From assembly GCA_019637295.1 (NCBI GenBank), contig JAHBVX010000007.1, positions 124,001 to 188,000 of the forward strand: a DNA stretch of 64,000 nt, read 5' to 3'. Each line of letters begins with the position of its first letter. Within the stretch, counting starts at the first letter, position 1. Made by a program: the position numbers and the translations under genes. Positions 55,612 through 64,000 of this stretch are shown in pieces. Source of the stretch: Polyangiaceae bacterium. Lineage in GTDB: Bacteria; Myxococcota_A; Polyangia; Polyangiales; Polyangiaceae. The notes beneath the pieces are model-generated. The model made no database searches and had not been told where the DNA came from. It saw nothing but the letters and a program-made list of their open reading frames with translations.

Positions 55612-56766
55612 TCACGCGGCGCGGGGCAAGTTCGGCTCCGACTGCTCGCTGAGCACCTGTCGGACGCCGTCCGCGTCTTCCACCCGCTCCAGCACCGGCA
55701 CCAGGGAGGGACCCCGCTCACGCTCGCCGAACGCGCCGCTGGCCGCCAGCGCGCGTGCGCGCGGGCCATCGAGCACCAAGAACACGTCGGAGATGCCCGC
55801 GCCGGCGGGTGCGTCGATGACGTCCACGATGCGCGCGCGATCGAGGTAGAGCTCCTCCCGGCCGCGCTGGATGAGCACTCGACGATTGGTGACCAGGTAG
55901 CGGGTCTGCTCCTCCAGTCGGCTGGGCCGGACGACGCTGTCGAAGGCGGCGTACGCCGCGGTGAGCACGACGATCAAACCGGTGACCGAGAGGCCGGCCA
56001 CGAGCGCCACGAAGCTGAGGGATCGAACCGGCATTCCGGCGTCGATCAGGCGCTCCACCGCTGGGATGCCGCCAGCCAGCAAGCGCACGAAGGCGACTAC
56101 CAGCAAGGCGAACAGCGCCGTCTTCAGCCAGCCATCCCGGCCACGCGGCAAGTAGGTGCGCGCGGTCTTGCGGGGCCGGGCCGCCCACAGCACGCGTTCG
56201 CCCGCCTCGAGGCGCTGCGTCAGCGGTCGCCCTTCGGATGCGGCCGGTGTGACGTGCTCCCGTCCGAGCACGATGGCCGCGACGCGAGCGGGGGCAGACA
56301 CTCCAGACAGTCGCAGCCGCAGTCGGCGCCGCAGCGCGCCCGTCGGTACAGCGCGAACGAACTCGAGGTCGCCCGCGCCCGGTGCGTTGGCGCACCAGAA
56401 GATGCGCACGAAGCTCACCGAGTCGCGGCCCAGGCTGCGCGAGAAGGGGCCGCGACGCCAGAGCACGCGTTGCTCGGTGACCACGTACTCCACGCCCTCG
56501 AGCCAGAGCTTCGGCCCTTTCCAGAAGGCGATGCCGAGTGACGCGCTCCAGAACGCGAACACGAAGCTCGGCGTCGGCGCGATGCCGAGGCTCTTGGCGA
56601 TGACGACCGCGAAGCACAGGGAGACGAACCCGATCCCGAAGGAGACCAGGGCAGCGATGCGCATCAGCGGCGGCAGCTCCACCACCTGCGGTCTGCCCCG
56701 CCAGACGACTCGTTCGCCTGAGTAGGGGTCGCGCTGCTGAGCCGAGTCGGGTGCGCGTTCTGCCAC
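55612..56766 (-). CDS. Membrane protein with two bacterial PH-like domains
   Basis: 384 residues from a GTG at 56766. Two units, each of hydrophobic segments plus a bPH2-like beta domain: the first has two membrane segments near residues 32-75 and a LEGVEYVVTEQRVLWRRG motif; the second has hydrophobic stretches about 220-290 and RYLVTNRRVLIQRG. That Y.VT..R.l...G pattern is the hallmark of bPH2 domains. The role is unknown; such proteins are linked to envelope stress. It is the third gene of a minus-strand run (coiled-coil protein, OmpA-like lipoprotein, this). Confidence 0.72.
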   Translation of the reverse strand: MAERAPDSAQQRDPYSGERVVWRGRPQVVELPPLMRIAALVSFGIGFVSLCFAVVIAKSLGIAPTPSFVFAFWSASLGIAFWKGPKLWLEGVEYVVTEQRVLWRRGPFSRSLGRDSVSFVRIFWCANAPGAGDLEFVRAVPTGALRRRLRLRLSGVSAPARVAAIVLGREHVTPAASEGRPLTQRLEAGERVLWAARPRKTARTYLPRGRDGWLKTALFALLVVAFVRLLAGGIPAVERLIDAGMPVRSLSFVALVAGLSVTGLIVVLTAAYAAFDSVVRPSRLEEQTRYLVTNRRVLIQRGREELYLDRARIVDVIDAPAGAGISDVFLVLDGPRARALAASGAFGERERGPSLVPVLERVEDADGVRQVLSEQSEPNLPRAA

Positions 56767-56833
56767 GACCTCAAGGATGGGTCTGGCGGGGCGCCCCGTC
56801 CAGCCAGGCCCACGCGGCCCCCCGAGCGCCGCC

Positions 56834-57916
56834 TCAAGGCGCGCTGGACACGAACACCACCTCGATGCGCGCGTTGCGGGCCGAAGCGTCCGGGCCACCG
56901 GGCTCCACCAGCGGCTGACTCGCGCCAGCGAGCTCCACCTTCACCCGCGGCGCCCCGGCGGCTTTCAGCAACTCCGCCAGGCGTTCGCCCTGTTTCGCGC
57001 TGCCGGCGCCACGGGCGGTGTGGACCACGATCAGCAGCGGGAAGCTCGGGTGCGCCTTGGCCGCGCGGCCGAGCAGCTCCACGCGCTCGCTCGCGCCCGG
57101 GGCCAGGGCGTCGCCCTGGCCAAATACGGCCCGCAGGGTGACCACCACGCCGCGATCGTCCCGGAAGGGGAACAAGGTGCCCGTTCGACTCAGCTCCGCG
57201 AGCAGGCCGTCTGCGTCGAGCTCGCCGCCACTCGCCGGCGCGGCGCGGCGGCTGCGGGTCAGCTCGGTCAGGCAGCTGGCGCGCGCCTGCAGCGCGGCGT
57301 CGATCGGGGTGACCTTGGGCTCGCCCCGCAGCGCGGTGTCCAGCGCGTCGACCTTCGCGACCGCTGCCGCGAGCCCGTCCGAGGATCCCAGCAGCCCGGC
57401 AGCCGCGCACAGCAGCCGCGCCTGGGACGCGAGCGCGCGCGCCGCCTGCAGCCGGGCACGCTCGCGATCCGGTCCGGCTGGTGTGCTGGGCAGCCGGGCG
57501 ATGGCGTCTCGGGCCACGCGCACCCGCAGCTCGAGCGCCTCTGCGTCGGCCGCGGCGCGCGTCTGGCTCTCGTCCACCGCCGCGAGCTCTCGCTCGCGCT
57601 CCTTCAACGTGTGCTCGGCCAGGGCCAGGCGGCTCTCGGCGCGGGCCAGGCGGGCCAGGACGACGGCGTGCTCGAAGGCCGCCAGCGAGTGTTCGGCCAG
57701 CGCCGTGGCCGCGGCGGTCCGACCCGATTCGTGGGCACGTCGAGCGTCTTGCCGTAGCTTCTCCGCGCGCGCCACGCCGGCGGGGGCGAGCTTGCGTGCC
57801 TCGGCCACGGCCGGCGCCGAGCTGACGCCGTCCAACTGCGAGAAGATCCGTGGCGCCGGCACCGACGCGCACGCCGCGAGCCCGAGGCCCGTAGCCAGCA
57901 CCCAGCAGCGCCTCAT
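56834..57916 (-). CDS. Lipoprotein with OmpA-like C-terminal domain
   Basis: 360 residues. Lipobox LGLAAC (Cys 16), then a long Ala/Glu/Arg helical region (about 35-240) likely to be coiled coil, and a C-terminal domain (about 255-360) with DALAPGASERVELLGRA and NARIEVVFV, which resembles the OmpA/MotB peptidoglycan-binding fold. It would bridge outer membrane and cell wall. Its ATG overlaps the upstream stop (ATGA). The extended minus-strand frame upstream is a shadow. Confidence 0.75.
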   Translation of the reverse strand: MRRCWVLATGLGLAACASVPAPRIFSQLDGVSSAPAVAEARKLAPAGVARAEKLRQDARRAHESGRTAAATALAEHSLAAFEHAVVLARLARAESRLALAEHTLKERERELAAVDESQTRAAADAEALELRVRVARDAIARLPSTPAGPDRERARLQAARALASQARLLCAAAGLLGSSDGLAAAVAKVDALDTALRGEPKVTPIDAALQARASCLTELTRSRRAAPASGGELDADGLLAELSRTGTLFPFRDDRGVVVTLRAVFGQGDALAPGASERVELLGRAAKAHPSFPLLIVVHTARGAGSAKQGERLAELLKAAGAPRVKVELAGASQPLVEPGGPDASARNARIEVVFVSSAP

Positions 57917-58380
57917 GGCTTGGCTCCGGTCACCGGCTTGGCCGCGGGCTTGGGCTCGAGCTCGTCGAGCTGGGCCTGCGCTCTCGCCCGCCGCAGCACG
58001 GTGTCTTCCAGCACGGCTCGGGCGCGGGTCAGCTGCTCTTCGGCGGAGCTCGTCTTCTTCTCCGCGTCGTGGAGGCGCTGCTCGGCCGCCGCCGCGCGGG
58101 TCAGGTCGCGCGCGGCTTCGGCCCACTGCCGGCCGACGGCCTCGAGCAGGGCTCCGTGCTCGGCGTCGGCCGCGCCGCGGGCGTCGCGCGCCCGGTCCAA
58201 GGCGTCTCGGGCCCGCGCGATGGGCTCTGCCGCGAGCTTGGCGTGGCGCCTGTCCGCGCCAAGCTCGGCCAGGATGGCCTCGGCGGCCCCGCGGTCGGAG
58301 TCGCGTCGCGCCGCCGTCGGCGGTGCCAGCAATGCCGCAAAGAGCAGGAGTCCCCAGAGCCGGGTGGATCGAACGCGCAC
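57913..58380 (-). CDS. Exported coiled-coil protein
   Basis: 155 residues from a GTG at 58380, with signal sequence LWGLLLFAALLAPPTAA and an uninterrupted Ala/Arg/Glu-rich helix (residues about 35-140). No enzyme motif; it resembles the helical part of the OmpA-like lipoprotein that follows it in the same operon. Divergent from the dCMP deaminase gene by 118 bp. Confidence 0.65.
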   Translation of the reverse strand: MRVRSTRLWGLLLFAALLAPPTAARRDSDRGAAEAILAELGADRRHAKLAAEPIARARDALDRARDARGAADAEHGALLEAVGRQWAEAARDLTRAAAAEQRLHDAEKKTSSAEEQLTRARAVLEDTVLRRARAQAQLDELEPKPAAKPVTGAKP

Positions 58381-58498
58381 GGCCGGAACAAGCCACGAGG
58401 CGGGTTGGGGGTCAAGCGGGAGGCCTCGAGCCGCGGGCGCGGACGGGTGTCGCTCGGGTGTGTTCGCGCTCGTCGTGGCCGTGTATAGGGCATCGGTG

Positions 58499-58936
58499 AT
58501 GCGACAACGCGCCAGTTGGGACGAGTACTTCATGGCCATCGCGCGCGAGGTCGCCACGCGCTCTACCTGTGCGCGCAAGCACGTTGGCGCCGTGATCGTT
58601 CGTGACAAGATGATCCTGGCCACGGGCTACAATGGCTCCCTTCGCGGCCTGGCTCACTGCGACGACGACGACCACCTGATGGAGGATGGTCACTGTGTTC
58701 GCACCGTCCACGCCGAGGCCAACGCCATCGTCCAAGCGGCCCGCAACGGCATCCGCCTCGAGGGAGCGCACATCTACGTCACTGCGTCGCCGTGTTGGGG
58801 ATGCTTCAAGTTGATCGGCAACTCCGGACTCACGCGTATCGTCTTCGGCGAGTTCTACCGCGACGAGCGGATCTTCGAGTTCAGCCGTCAAATGCAGATC
58901 GAGCTCTTGCACTTGGCTGCCCCGGAGCAGCCTTGA
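58499..58936 (+). CDS. Deoxycytidylate deaminase family (ComEB-like)
   Basis: 145 residues. Zinc-dependent deaminase with VHAEANAI (catalytic His and Glu) and SPCWGCFK (zinc Cys pair). The extra N-terminal CARKHVGAVIVRD and CDDDDHLMEDGHC region fits the dCMP-deaminase branch over cytidine or guanine deaminases. ATG at 58499; the longer frame upstream is a shadow. Its stop overlaps the ddl start (TTGA). Supplies dUMP for thymidylate synthesis. Confidence 0.9.
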   Translation: MRQRASWDEYFMAIAREVATRSTCARKHVGAVIVRDKMILATGYNGSLRGLAHCDDDDHLMEDGHCVRTVHAEANAIVQAARNGIRLEGAHIYVTASPCWGCFKLIGNSGLTRIVFGEFYRDERIFEFSRQMQIELLHLAAPEQP

Positions 58937-59916
58937 CCTCGGTGTCGGTCGCCGTCGTCGTCGGCGGTCCGAGCGCCGAGGCGAACGTCAGTCGGACCTC
59001 GGGTCGTGCGGTGGCCGACGCGCTGACCTCGGCAGGGCATCGCAGCGCGCTGCTCGAACTCGACGGCGACTTGCCTCGCGCGCTGAGCGCGGGGGTGTTT
59101 GACGTCGTCTTCCCCGTCACCCACGGACCGCTGGGTGAGGATGGCTGTCTGCAGGGGCTGCTCGAGGTCATGGACCTGCGCTATGTCGGCTCGGACGTGC
59201 TCGCCAGCGCGCTGGCCGCTAGCAAGCCCGTGGCGAAGGTGCTGTTCCGTGCCGTGGGTCTGCCCGTCGCGGCGGACATGGTCGTTCGTGCGGGCGACGA
59301 CTCGCTTCGCGCGGCCCGGGAGGCGCGTCGCGAGCTCGGTGGTGCGCTCGTGGTAAAGCCGGCGTGCGGAGGCTCCGCCATCGCGACCTCACGCATCGAC
59401 GCGGACGCAGCGGATGACGAGTTGGCGAGTGCCATCCGGCGAGCGCTCGAGGTCGATGACGCGGCGATCGTGGAACCGTTCGTGCGTGGCCGAGAGGTGA
59501 CCTGCGGCGTGCTCGAGGAGCCGGATGGCAATGCGAGTGCGTTGCCTCCCACGCTGATTGAGGCGCAGGGAGCCGACTGGTACGATTTCACCTCACGGTA
59601 CGGCAGCGGCAAGAGCCGACACTACTGCCCGGCCCCCTTCGAGCCGGACCTCATTCAGCGCATCCAGGACGCGGCCGTGGGTGCCCATCGGGCGCTTGGC
59701 TGCCGGGATCTCTCGCGCGCGGACTTCGTGGTCGGCGACGGCGGGGAGGTCACCCTGCTCGAGGTCAACACGCTGCCGGGCATGACCTCCACCAGTCTGT
59801 TCCCCGAGGCGGCTGCAGCGCGCGGCGTGAGCTTCGTCGAGCTCTGCTCACGCTTGGTCGAGCGGGCTCGCAGCCGCAAGCCTCGACGCATCCCAGCGCC
59901 GCTGCCAATGCCCTGA
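58933..59916 (+). CDS. ddl: D-alanine--D-alanine ligase
   Basis: 327 residues, ATP-grasp enzyme making the D-Ala-D-Ala of peptidoglycan. VVVGGPSAEANVS, FPVTHGPLGEDGCLQGLLE and VKPACGGSAI, and the closing LLEVNTLPGMTSTSLFPEAA are conserved. The start is TTG 58933 (overlapping the deaminase stop) or GTG 58942, nine bases later. No mur genes are near. It converges with a PilZ-like gene, 3 bp apart. Confidence 0.93.
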   Translation: MTSVSVAVVVGGPSAEANVSRTSGRAVADALTSAGHRSALLELDGDLPRALSAGVFDVVFPVTHGPLGEDGCLQGLLEVMDLRYVGSDVLASALAASKPVAKVLFRAVGLPVAADMVVRAGDDSLRAAREARRELGGALVVKPACGGSAIATSRIDADAADDELASAIRRALEVDDAAIVEPFVRGREVTCGVLEEPDGNASALPPTLIEAQGADWYDFTSRYGSGKSRHYCPAPFEPDLIQRIQDAAVGAHRALGCRDLSRADFVVGDGGEVTLLEVNTLPGMTSTSLFPEAAAARGVSFVELCSRLVERARSRKPRRIPAPLPMP

Positions 59917-59919
59917 GGC

Positions 59920-60450
59920 TCAGGCGGACTCGCTCGCCGCGTCGCGGGCCGCGAGCGACTCGGCGCGCTTGCGCAGTCGACCGAGCAGCTCGTCGCGATT
60001 GCCCGGCGGCTCGACGGCGCGGATCACGTGCCGGACGCCGCTCGGTTCGGGAGGCTCCGCGCCACGAGGGCCGACGGAGGACTCCACGCTGACCGGCTCG
60101 GGTTCGGACGCGGGTGGTGGCGGAGGCGGCAGCGACTTCTGCGTCTTGCGGAGCTCCGTAGCGCGGTCGATCATGGCCTTGGTCGCGGCGCCCATGCGAC
60201 GAAACTTCACTCGAGCACCGCCGGGTCGCGCGCCCCGCGCGGACACGAGCTTGTGGACCACGGCCTCGGCTCGGATGGGCTTCTCGCCCGAGTCGAGGAC
60301 GATCTCGAAGCGGACCACGGCGCCGGGCTCGAGCTCGTCGCGTCCGATCAGCACCATGCTCTTGCTGTCGATGGTCCACGCTTCGGCGTCCAGGTACTCG
60401 TCGACCGTCGCGTAGGGGCGGACGAGACGGAGGGAAGCCGGTTCGCTCAC
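59920..60450 (-). CDS. Degenerate PilZ-domain protein
   Basis: 176 residues. The N-terminal 95 residues fit the PilZ-like fold of myxobacteria (IDSKSMVLIGRDELEPGAVV, KPIRAEAVVHKLV) but the canonical RxxxR and D/NxSxxG c-di-GMP residues are not clear, so nucleotide binding is doubtful. A Pro-rich linker and a basic helical tail follow. Divergent from purD by 119 bp. Confidence 0.65.
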   Translation of the reverse strand: MSEPASLRLVRPYATVDEYLDAEAWTIDSKSMVLIGRDELEPGAVVRFEIVLDSGEKPIRAEAVVHKLVSARGARPGGARVKFRRMGAATKAMIDRATELRKTQKSLPPPPPPASEPEPVSVESSVGPRGAEPPEPSGVRHVIRAVEPPGNRDELLGRLRKRAESLAARDAASESA

Positions 60451-60569
60451 GGTTCAGTCCATGTACCTCTGCCTCACCGCGGCCGCAATCGCTTCTGGGG
60501 CAGGCTCGCGTGGCGCCGGGGTTGTCGTCGCTCCCGAGGCCTGCTGAGCTGTCGTCCAGGAGCAGTGTA

Positions 60570-61862
60570 TTGCCGGAGAAACGGAAGATCTTGGTGATCG
60601 GTGGTGGGGGCCGCGAGCACGCGCTGGCGCAGCGGCTCGCGCGCAGCGCGAGCGTGGGAGGTGTGTGGGTGTGTCCGGGCAACGCGGGCACGGAGGGGCC
60701 CGCTGCGGAGGGCCGCGCCTCGGTCGCGAACGTCTCCGGCGAGGCTCTCGAGGTCGCTCGCTCGCTGCGACCCGATCTGGTGGTGGTCGGGCCCGAGGCG
60801 CCCTTGTGCGACGGGTTGGCGGACCGCTTGGCGGCAGAGGACATCCCGTGCTTCGGGCCGACGCGCGCTGCCGCTCGGCTCGAGGGCTCCAAGGTGTTCA
60901 TGAAGCGCTTCGCCGAGCGTCACGGTTTGCCCACGGCGCGGGCCGTGGTGGTGGACGATCCGAGTCAGCTCGAGCCCGCGCTCGCGCAGTTCGAGCAGCC
61001 GCCGGTCGTGAAGGCCGACGGGCTCTGCGCTGGCAAGGGCGTGATCGTGGCGAGCTCGCCGCAGCAGGCGCGGAGCGCAGCGCTGGACATGCTCCGCGGC
61101 GAGGCGTTCGGCAGCGCGGGCGCGCGGGTGCTCCTCGAAGAGCGGCTCGAGGGTTTCGAGGTGAGCGTCCACGCCGTCTGTGACGGCGAGCGAGTGCTCG
61201 TGCTGCCCGCCGCTCAAGACCACAAGCGCATCGGCGAGGGGGACACGGGACCCAATACGGGCGGCATGGGCACGTTCGCTCCCACTCCGCGGGTCGACGA
61301 CGCCTGGCTCCTGCGGGTGCGTGACGAGCTCATTCTGCCGACCGTGCGCGGCATGGCCGACGAAGGCACGCCCTTTCGCGGCGTGCTGTTCGCCGGGCTG
61401 ATGGTGCCGAGGGACGGCGCGCCGAGGCTGCTCGAGTTCAACGTTCGCTTCGGCGATCCCGAGACCCAGGTGCTGACCGCCGTCGCCGACGGGGACTTCG
61501 CCGAGCTGCTCTGCTCGGCCGCAGGCGGTCGGCTAGCGGCGGACTCCGTCTGGTGCTCGACTCGACACGCGGTGTGCGTGGTGCTCGCCGCCGCGGGCTA
61601 TCCAGGACCGGTCCGCGCGGGCGACGCCATCTTCGGGCTCGGCGCCGCGGCCGGGCTCGAGGGTGTCGAGGTGTTCCACGCCGGGACGCGTCGTGAGGCC
61701 GGCTCCGTGGTCACGTCGGGGGGGCGCGTGCTCGGGGTCACTGGGGTCGGGGCCACGCTCGCGCAGGCCCAAGCGCGCGCGTACGAGGGAGTCGACTGCA
61801 TTCGCTTCGAGGGCATGCAGCTGCGCCGCGACATCGCCGCGCGCGCGCTTTGCGCGCGCTGA
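60570..61862 (+). CDS. purD: Phosphoribosylamine--glycine ligase
   Basis: 430 residues. Second step of purine synthesis. Start TTG at 60570 with AGGAG at 60558-60562; upstream frame is not homologous. Motifs: [49 protein letters not shown] and [11 protein letters not shown]. Complete ATP-grasp enzyme. It ends 77 bp before serC. Confidence 0.95.
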   Translation: MPEKRKILVIGGGGREHALAQRLARSASVGGVWVCPGNAGTEGPAAEGRASVANVSGEALEVARSLRPDLVVVGPEAPLCDGLADRLAAEDIPCFGPTRAAARLEGSKVFMKRFAERHGLPTARAVVVDDPSQLEPALAQFEQPPVVKADGLCAGKGVIVASSPQQARSAALDMLRGEAFGSAGARVLLEERLEGFEVSVHAVCDGERVLVLPAAQDHKRIGEGDTGPNTGGMGTFAPTPRVDDAWLLRVRDELILPTVRGMADEGTPFRGVLFAGLMVPRDGAPRLLEFNVRFGDPETQVLTAVADGDFAELLCSAAGGRLAADSVWCSTRHAVCVVLAAAGYPGPVRAGDAIFGLGAAAGLEGVEVFHAGTRREAGSVVTSGGRVLGVTGVGATLAQAQARAYEGVDCIRFEGMQLRRDIAARALCAR

Positions 61863-61939
61863 GCCGGAGTGCATCAGCCTCCTTGACGCGCCGCATCACG
61901 GGCGCTACTCGACCCGCACCTAGCGGACAGGAGAGCACC

Positions 61940-63019
61940 ATGGCGCGAGCGATCAATTTCAACGCGGGCCCCGCGGCCCTCCCTCTCGAGGCGCTCGAGC
62001 GAGCCCAGCGCGAGCTGCTCGACTTCGAGGGGACGGGGATGAGCATCATGGAGCACAGCCACCGGGGCAAGGCCTACGAGGGCGTGCACAACCAAGCCAT
62101 CGCGCTGGTACGCGAGCTGCTCGCCGTGCCCGACGACTACGACGTGCTCTTGCTGCAGGGCGGGGCCAGCGCACAGTTCGCGATGGTGCCGATGAACCTG
62201 CTCTCGCCGCCGGCGTCGGCAGACTACGTGCTGACGGGCGCTTGGTCGAAGAAGGCCTACAAGGAAGCGCTGACGATCGGGGCGGCGCGGGTGGCGGGGA
62301 CCACGGAGCAGGACGGCAAGTTCGCGCGCGTCCCGAGCGCGAGCGAGCTGAAGCTCGACCCGCAGGCGGCCTACGCGCACATCACCACCAACAACACCAT
62401 CTTCGGTACTCAGTGGCACGAGTTCCCAGACACCGGCGCGGTGCCGCTGGTCGCTGACATGTCGAGTGACATCCTGTGGCGGTCCATCGACGTCTCGCGC
62501 TTCGGCCTGATCTACGCGGGGGCGCAGAAGAACCTGGGGCCGAGCGGCGTCACCTTGGTGATCGTGCGGAAGGCGCTGGTGGCGGCGGGGCGCAAGGACA
62601 TCCCGACCGTGTTTCAGTATCGCACCCACGCGGAGAACGACTCCCTCTACAACACGCCGCCGACGTTTGGCATTTACCTTCTGCGCAACGTGCTCGATGT
62701 CGTCAAGAACGGCGGCGGCATGGCCGCGCTGGAGCAGCGCAACCGCGACAAGGCGGCCCTGCTCTACGCGGCGATCGACGAGCGCGCCGACTTCTATCGC
62801 TGTCCGGTGGAGCGCGGCAGCCGCAGCGTGATGAACGTGGTCTTCACGCTGCCCACCGCCGAGCTCGAAGCGAAGTTCCTCGCCGAGGCACAGAAGCGAA
62901 ACATGGTCGGGCTGAAGGGGCACCGCAGCGTCGGCGGCATCCGCGCCAGCATCTACAACGCCGTGCCGCGCGAGTGGGTCGAGGCCCTGGTCGACTTCAT
63001 GCGCAAGTTCGAGGCCTGA
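61940..63019 (+). CDS. serC: Phosphoserine aminotransferase
   Basis: 359 residues. PLP enzyme of serine and pyridoxine synthesis. [10 protein letters not shown] start, QGGASAQF, the PLP lysine in [12 protein letters not shown] and [18 protein letters not shown] at the C-terminus. ATG at 61940 preceded by GGACAGGAGAG. serA is not adjacent. Confidence 0.97.
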   Translation: MARAINFNAGPAALPLEALERAQRELLDFEGTGMSIMEHSHRGKAYEGVHNQAIALVRELLAVPDDYDVLLLQGGASAQFAMVPMNLLSPPASADYVLTGAWSKKAYKEALTIGAARVAGTTEQDGKFARVPSASELKLDPQAAYAHITTNNTIFGTQWHEFPDTGAVPLVADMSSDILWRSIDVSRFGLIYAGAQKNLGPSGVTLVIVRKALVAAGRKDIPTVFQYRTHAENDSLYNTPPTFGIYLLRNVLDVVKNGGGMAALEQRNRDKAALLYAAIDERADFYRCPVERGSRSVMNVVFTLPTAELEAKFLAEAQKRNMVGLKGHRSVGGIRASIYNAVPREWVEALVDFMRKFEA

Positions 63020-63063
63020 AGGCTGTCAAGCCGTCGCATGCTCGACCGTGGGCGTTCGGCACC

Positions 63064-63762
63064 TCAGAAGGCCGGTGCGAACGGCCTTCTCGCGATCACT
63101 CGCCCTTCTCCGTCTCGCACCCGCGTCTTGCCGGCGGCGAGCAGCGGCAAGGAGCCGAGTACGGCGACGCCGCCGGCGACGAGCACGACGATGCCCGCCG
63201 TCGTCAGCGTAGAGGACTCCTTCAATCGCCCGTAGCCCAAGATGCCCATGCCCGTGAGCGTCACCGGAATGCCGACGGACAAGGCGATCAACCCGGCGTC
63301 GCGATAGGTCTTGGAGCCGCCCTCGACCCGAAGTCGCGCCGTACCGGAACCCGGATCGATGCGAAAGACGTTCGACGCCGTCATGTCCGGCGCGGTGACG
63401 CGGGCCTCGCTGGCGGCCACCCGGATCGGCAGGCCGCAGGGCGCCGAGCAGACGCGCTCGAACGATCCCCGCTTCATCAGGTCTTTCAGCTCGAGCCACG
63501 CTCCCGGGTAGGTCACGTGCAGCGTCACCACGGCGATGTCGGGATTGCCGGGTGGCTTGGACCCAGCGGGGGGCTCCTTGGCGGGGGCGTCCGCCGGGGG
63601 CGTGGGCTGGGGGGCCGGGGGTGGCGGCTCGGCATCCGACGCCGCCCCCGGCAGTAGCTTCGGTGGGCCTGGCGGCTCGGCCTCGGTGGGCTCGGCGCGC
63701 ACGGGCGTCACCCACAGCAGCAGCCACGGCAGCACCCAGAGACCACGAGACCGAGCGGGCAT
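63064..63762 (-). CDS. Exported membrane protein, unrecognised
   Basis: 232 residues from the ATG at 63762, which gives signal sequence LWVLPWLLLWVTPVRA. A Pro/Ala/Glu-rich linker (about 25-75) leads to a beta-rich region with a Cys pair (RVCSAPCGLP), then two hydrophobic segments near residues 160-180 and 190-215. The layout is like the exported protein at 35258. The stop lies inside a hairpin shared with the convergent serC. Confidence 0.65.
   Translation of the reverse strand: MPARSRGLWVLPWLLLWVTPVRAEPTEAEPPGPPKLLPGAASDAEPPPPAPQPTPPADAPAKEPPAGSKPPGNPDIAVVTLHVTYPGAWLELKDLMKRGSFERVCSAPCGLPIRVAASEARVTAPDMTASNVFRIDPGSGTARLRVEGGSKTYRDAGLIALSVGIPVTLTGMGILGYGRLKESSTLTTAGIVVLVAGGVAVLGSLPLLAAGKTRVRDGEGRVIARRPFAPAF
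63066..63090 (+). terminator. Hairpin downstream of serC
   Basis: Perfect 9-bp arms AGAAGGCCG (63066-63074) and CGGCCTTCT (63082-63090) with a 7-nt loop, 46 bp after the serC stop. It overlaps the last codons of the convergent gene. No T-run follows. Confidence 0.45.
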
Positions 63763-63847
63763 GGGCCCATGCTGGCCGCCCGACGCTCCCGGTTCAAGGG
63801 GTATGGGCCCTGGCACGACGAGGGGTTTTGAAAGATGCTCCGATGCC

Positions 63848-64000
63848 GTGGAGCCCATCGTCGATCTGGCACCGGGCGCCGAGCACGAACCGCTCGCCGT
63901 CACCCTGGCCGAGGCCGTCCGCGACGGGCTCGGAGACCCCGGGCGCCGTCGCGCGTTCGAGCGCCTGAGAGGGGCCGTTGGCGTCGTGATCGACGACGCC
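63848..64000 (+). CDS. 5' end of an unidentified gene, cut by window
   Basis: A GTG-started frame of 51 codons runs to the end of the window (EPIVDLAPGAEHEPLAVTL ... GVVIDDA). Its regular codon usage and helix-forming composition suggest a real gene, but no family is recognisable from this part. It is divergent from the exported protein gene 85 bp away. Confidence 0.5.
   Translation, partial: MEPIVDLAPGAEHEPLAVTLAEAVRDGLGDPGRRRAFERLRGAVGVVIDDA

Overview
The window is high-GC, densely coded DNA that reads as the chromosome of a myxobacterium (Myxococcota, probably Polyangia). This is inferred, not proven. The signs are eukaryote-like Ser/Thr kinases with proline-rich linkers and one membrane span, a Gly-Thr-repeat lipoprotein, a DUF4388-like/J-domain fusion, a degenerate PilZ protein, TPR proteins, and many 4-bp ATGA/GTGA gene overlaps next to housekeeping genes. 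Both ends cut a gene. I saw no tRNA, rRNA, CRISPR array, prophage or plasmid function.

Positions 1-8.6 kb: two cyclopropane-synthase-type lipid methyltransferases, then about 1 kb of decayed DNA (two frameshifted gene remnants and one copy of a short repeat). Next comes a redox surface module of three secreted proteins: a beta-helix lipoprotein, a di-heme cytochrome c peroxidase and an SO2930-type di-heme cytochrome. An oppositely oriented Ser/Thr kinase lies inside this module. Positions 8.6-11.4 kb: homodimeric pyruvate dehydrogenase E1 (aceE). Positions 11.4-17.3 kb: a minus-strand run of MBL hydrolase, GFA enzyme, mutY, amidase, FHA protein and hybrid histidine kinase. Positions 17.4-19.7 kb: a divergent small protein/nucleotidyltransferase-fold pair and a TPR protein.

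Positions 19.8-26.7 kb: respiratory complex I genes nuoABCDGHI, without nuoE/F or nuoJ-N, followed by gatB. Positions 28-35 kb: mtnA, lipA, a TerB-like protein and a second pyruvate dehydrogenase type (E1 alpha, E1 beta, E2). LipA makes the lipoyl cofactor that the E2 carries. No E3 gene is in view. Positions 35-39.6 kb: a PEGA-like periplasmic protein, a Ser/Thr kinase and an unrecognised GHKL ATPase, followed by a 203-bp MITE-like element with perfect 15-bp inverted ends that matches the repeat at 2.7 kb.

Positions 39.9-45.2 kb: a classic information-processing block (prs, rplY, pth, rpsF, rpsR, rplI, dnaB). Positions 45.2-51 kb: a repeat-bearing lipoprotein, obg, a lipid-kinase-like protein, a DUF4388-like/J protein and a chlorite-dismutase-family heme protein. 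Positions 51-64 kb: hisZ-purA, TPR proteins, a minus-strand envelope operon (tandem-PH membrane protein, OmpA-like lipoprotein, coiled-coil protein), dCMP deaminase, ddl, a PilZ-like protein, purD and serC, ending in a cut-off gene. The leading candidates for undescribed biology are the beta-helix/cytochrome module, the GHKL ATPase with a beta-sandwich-like region, and the MITE-like repeat family.
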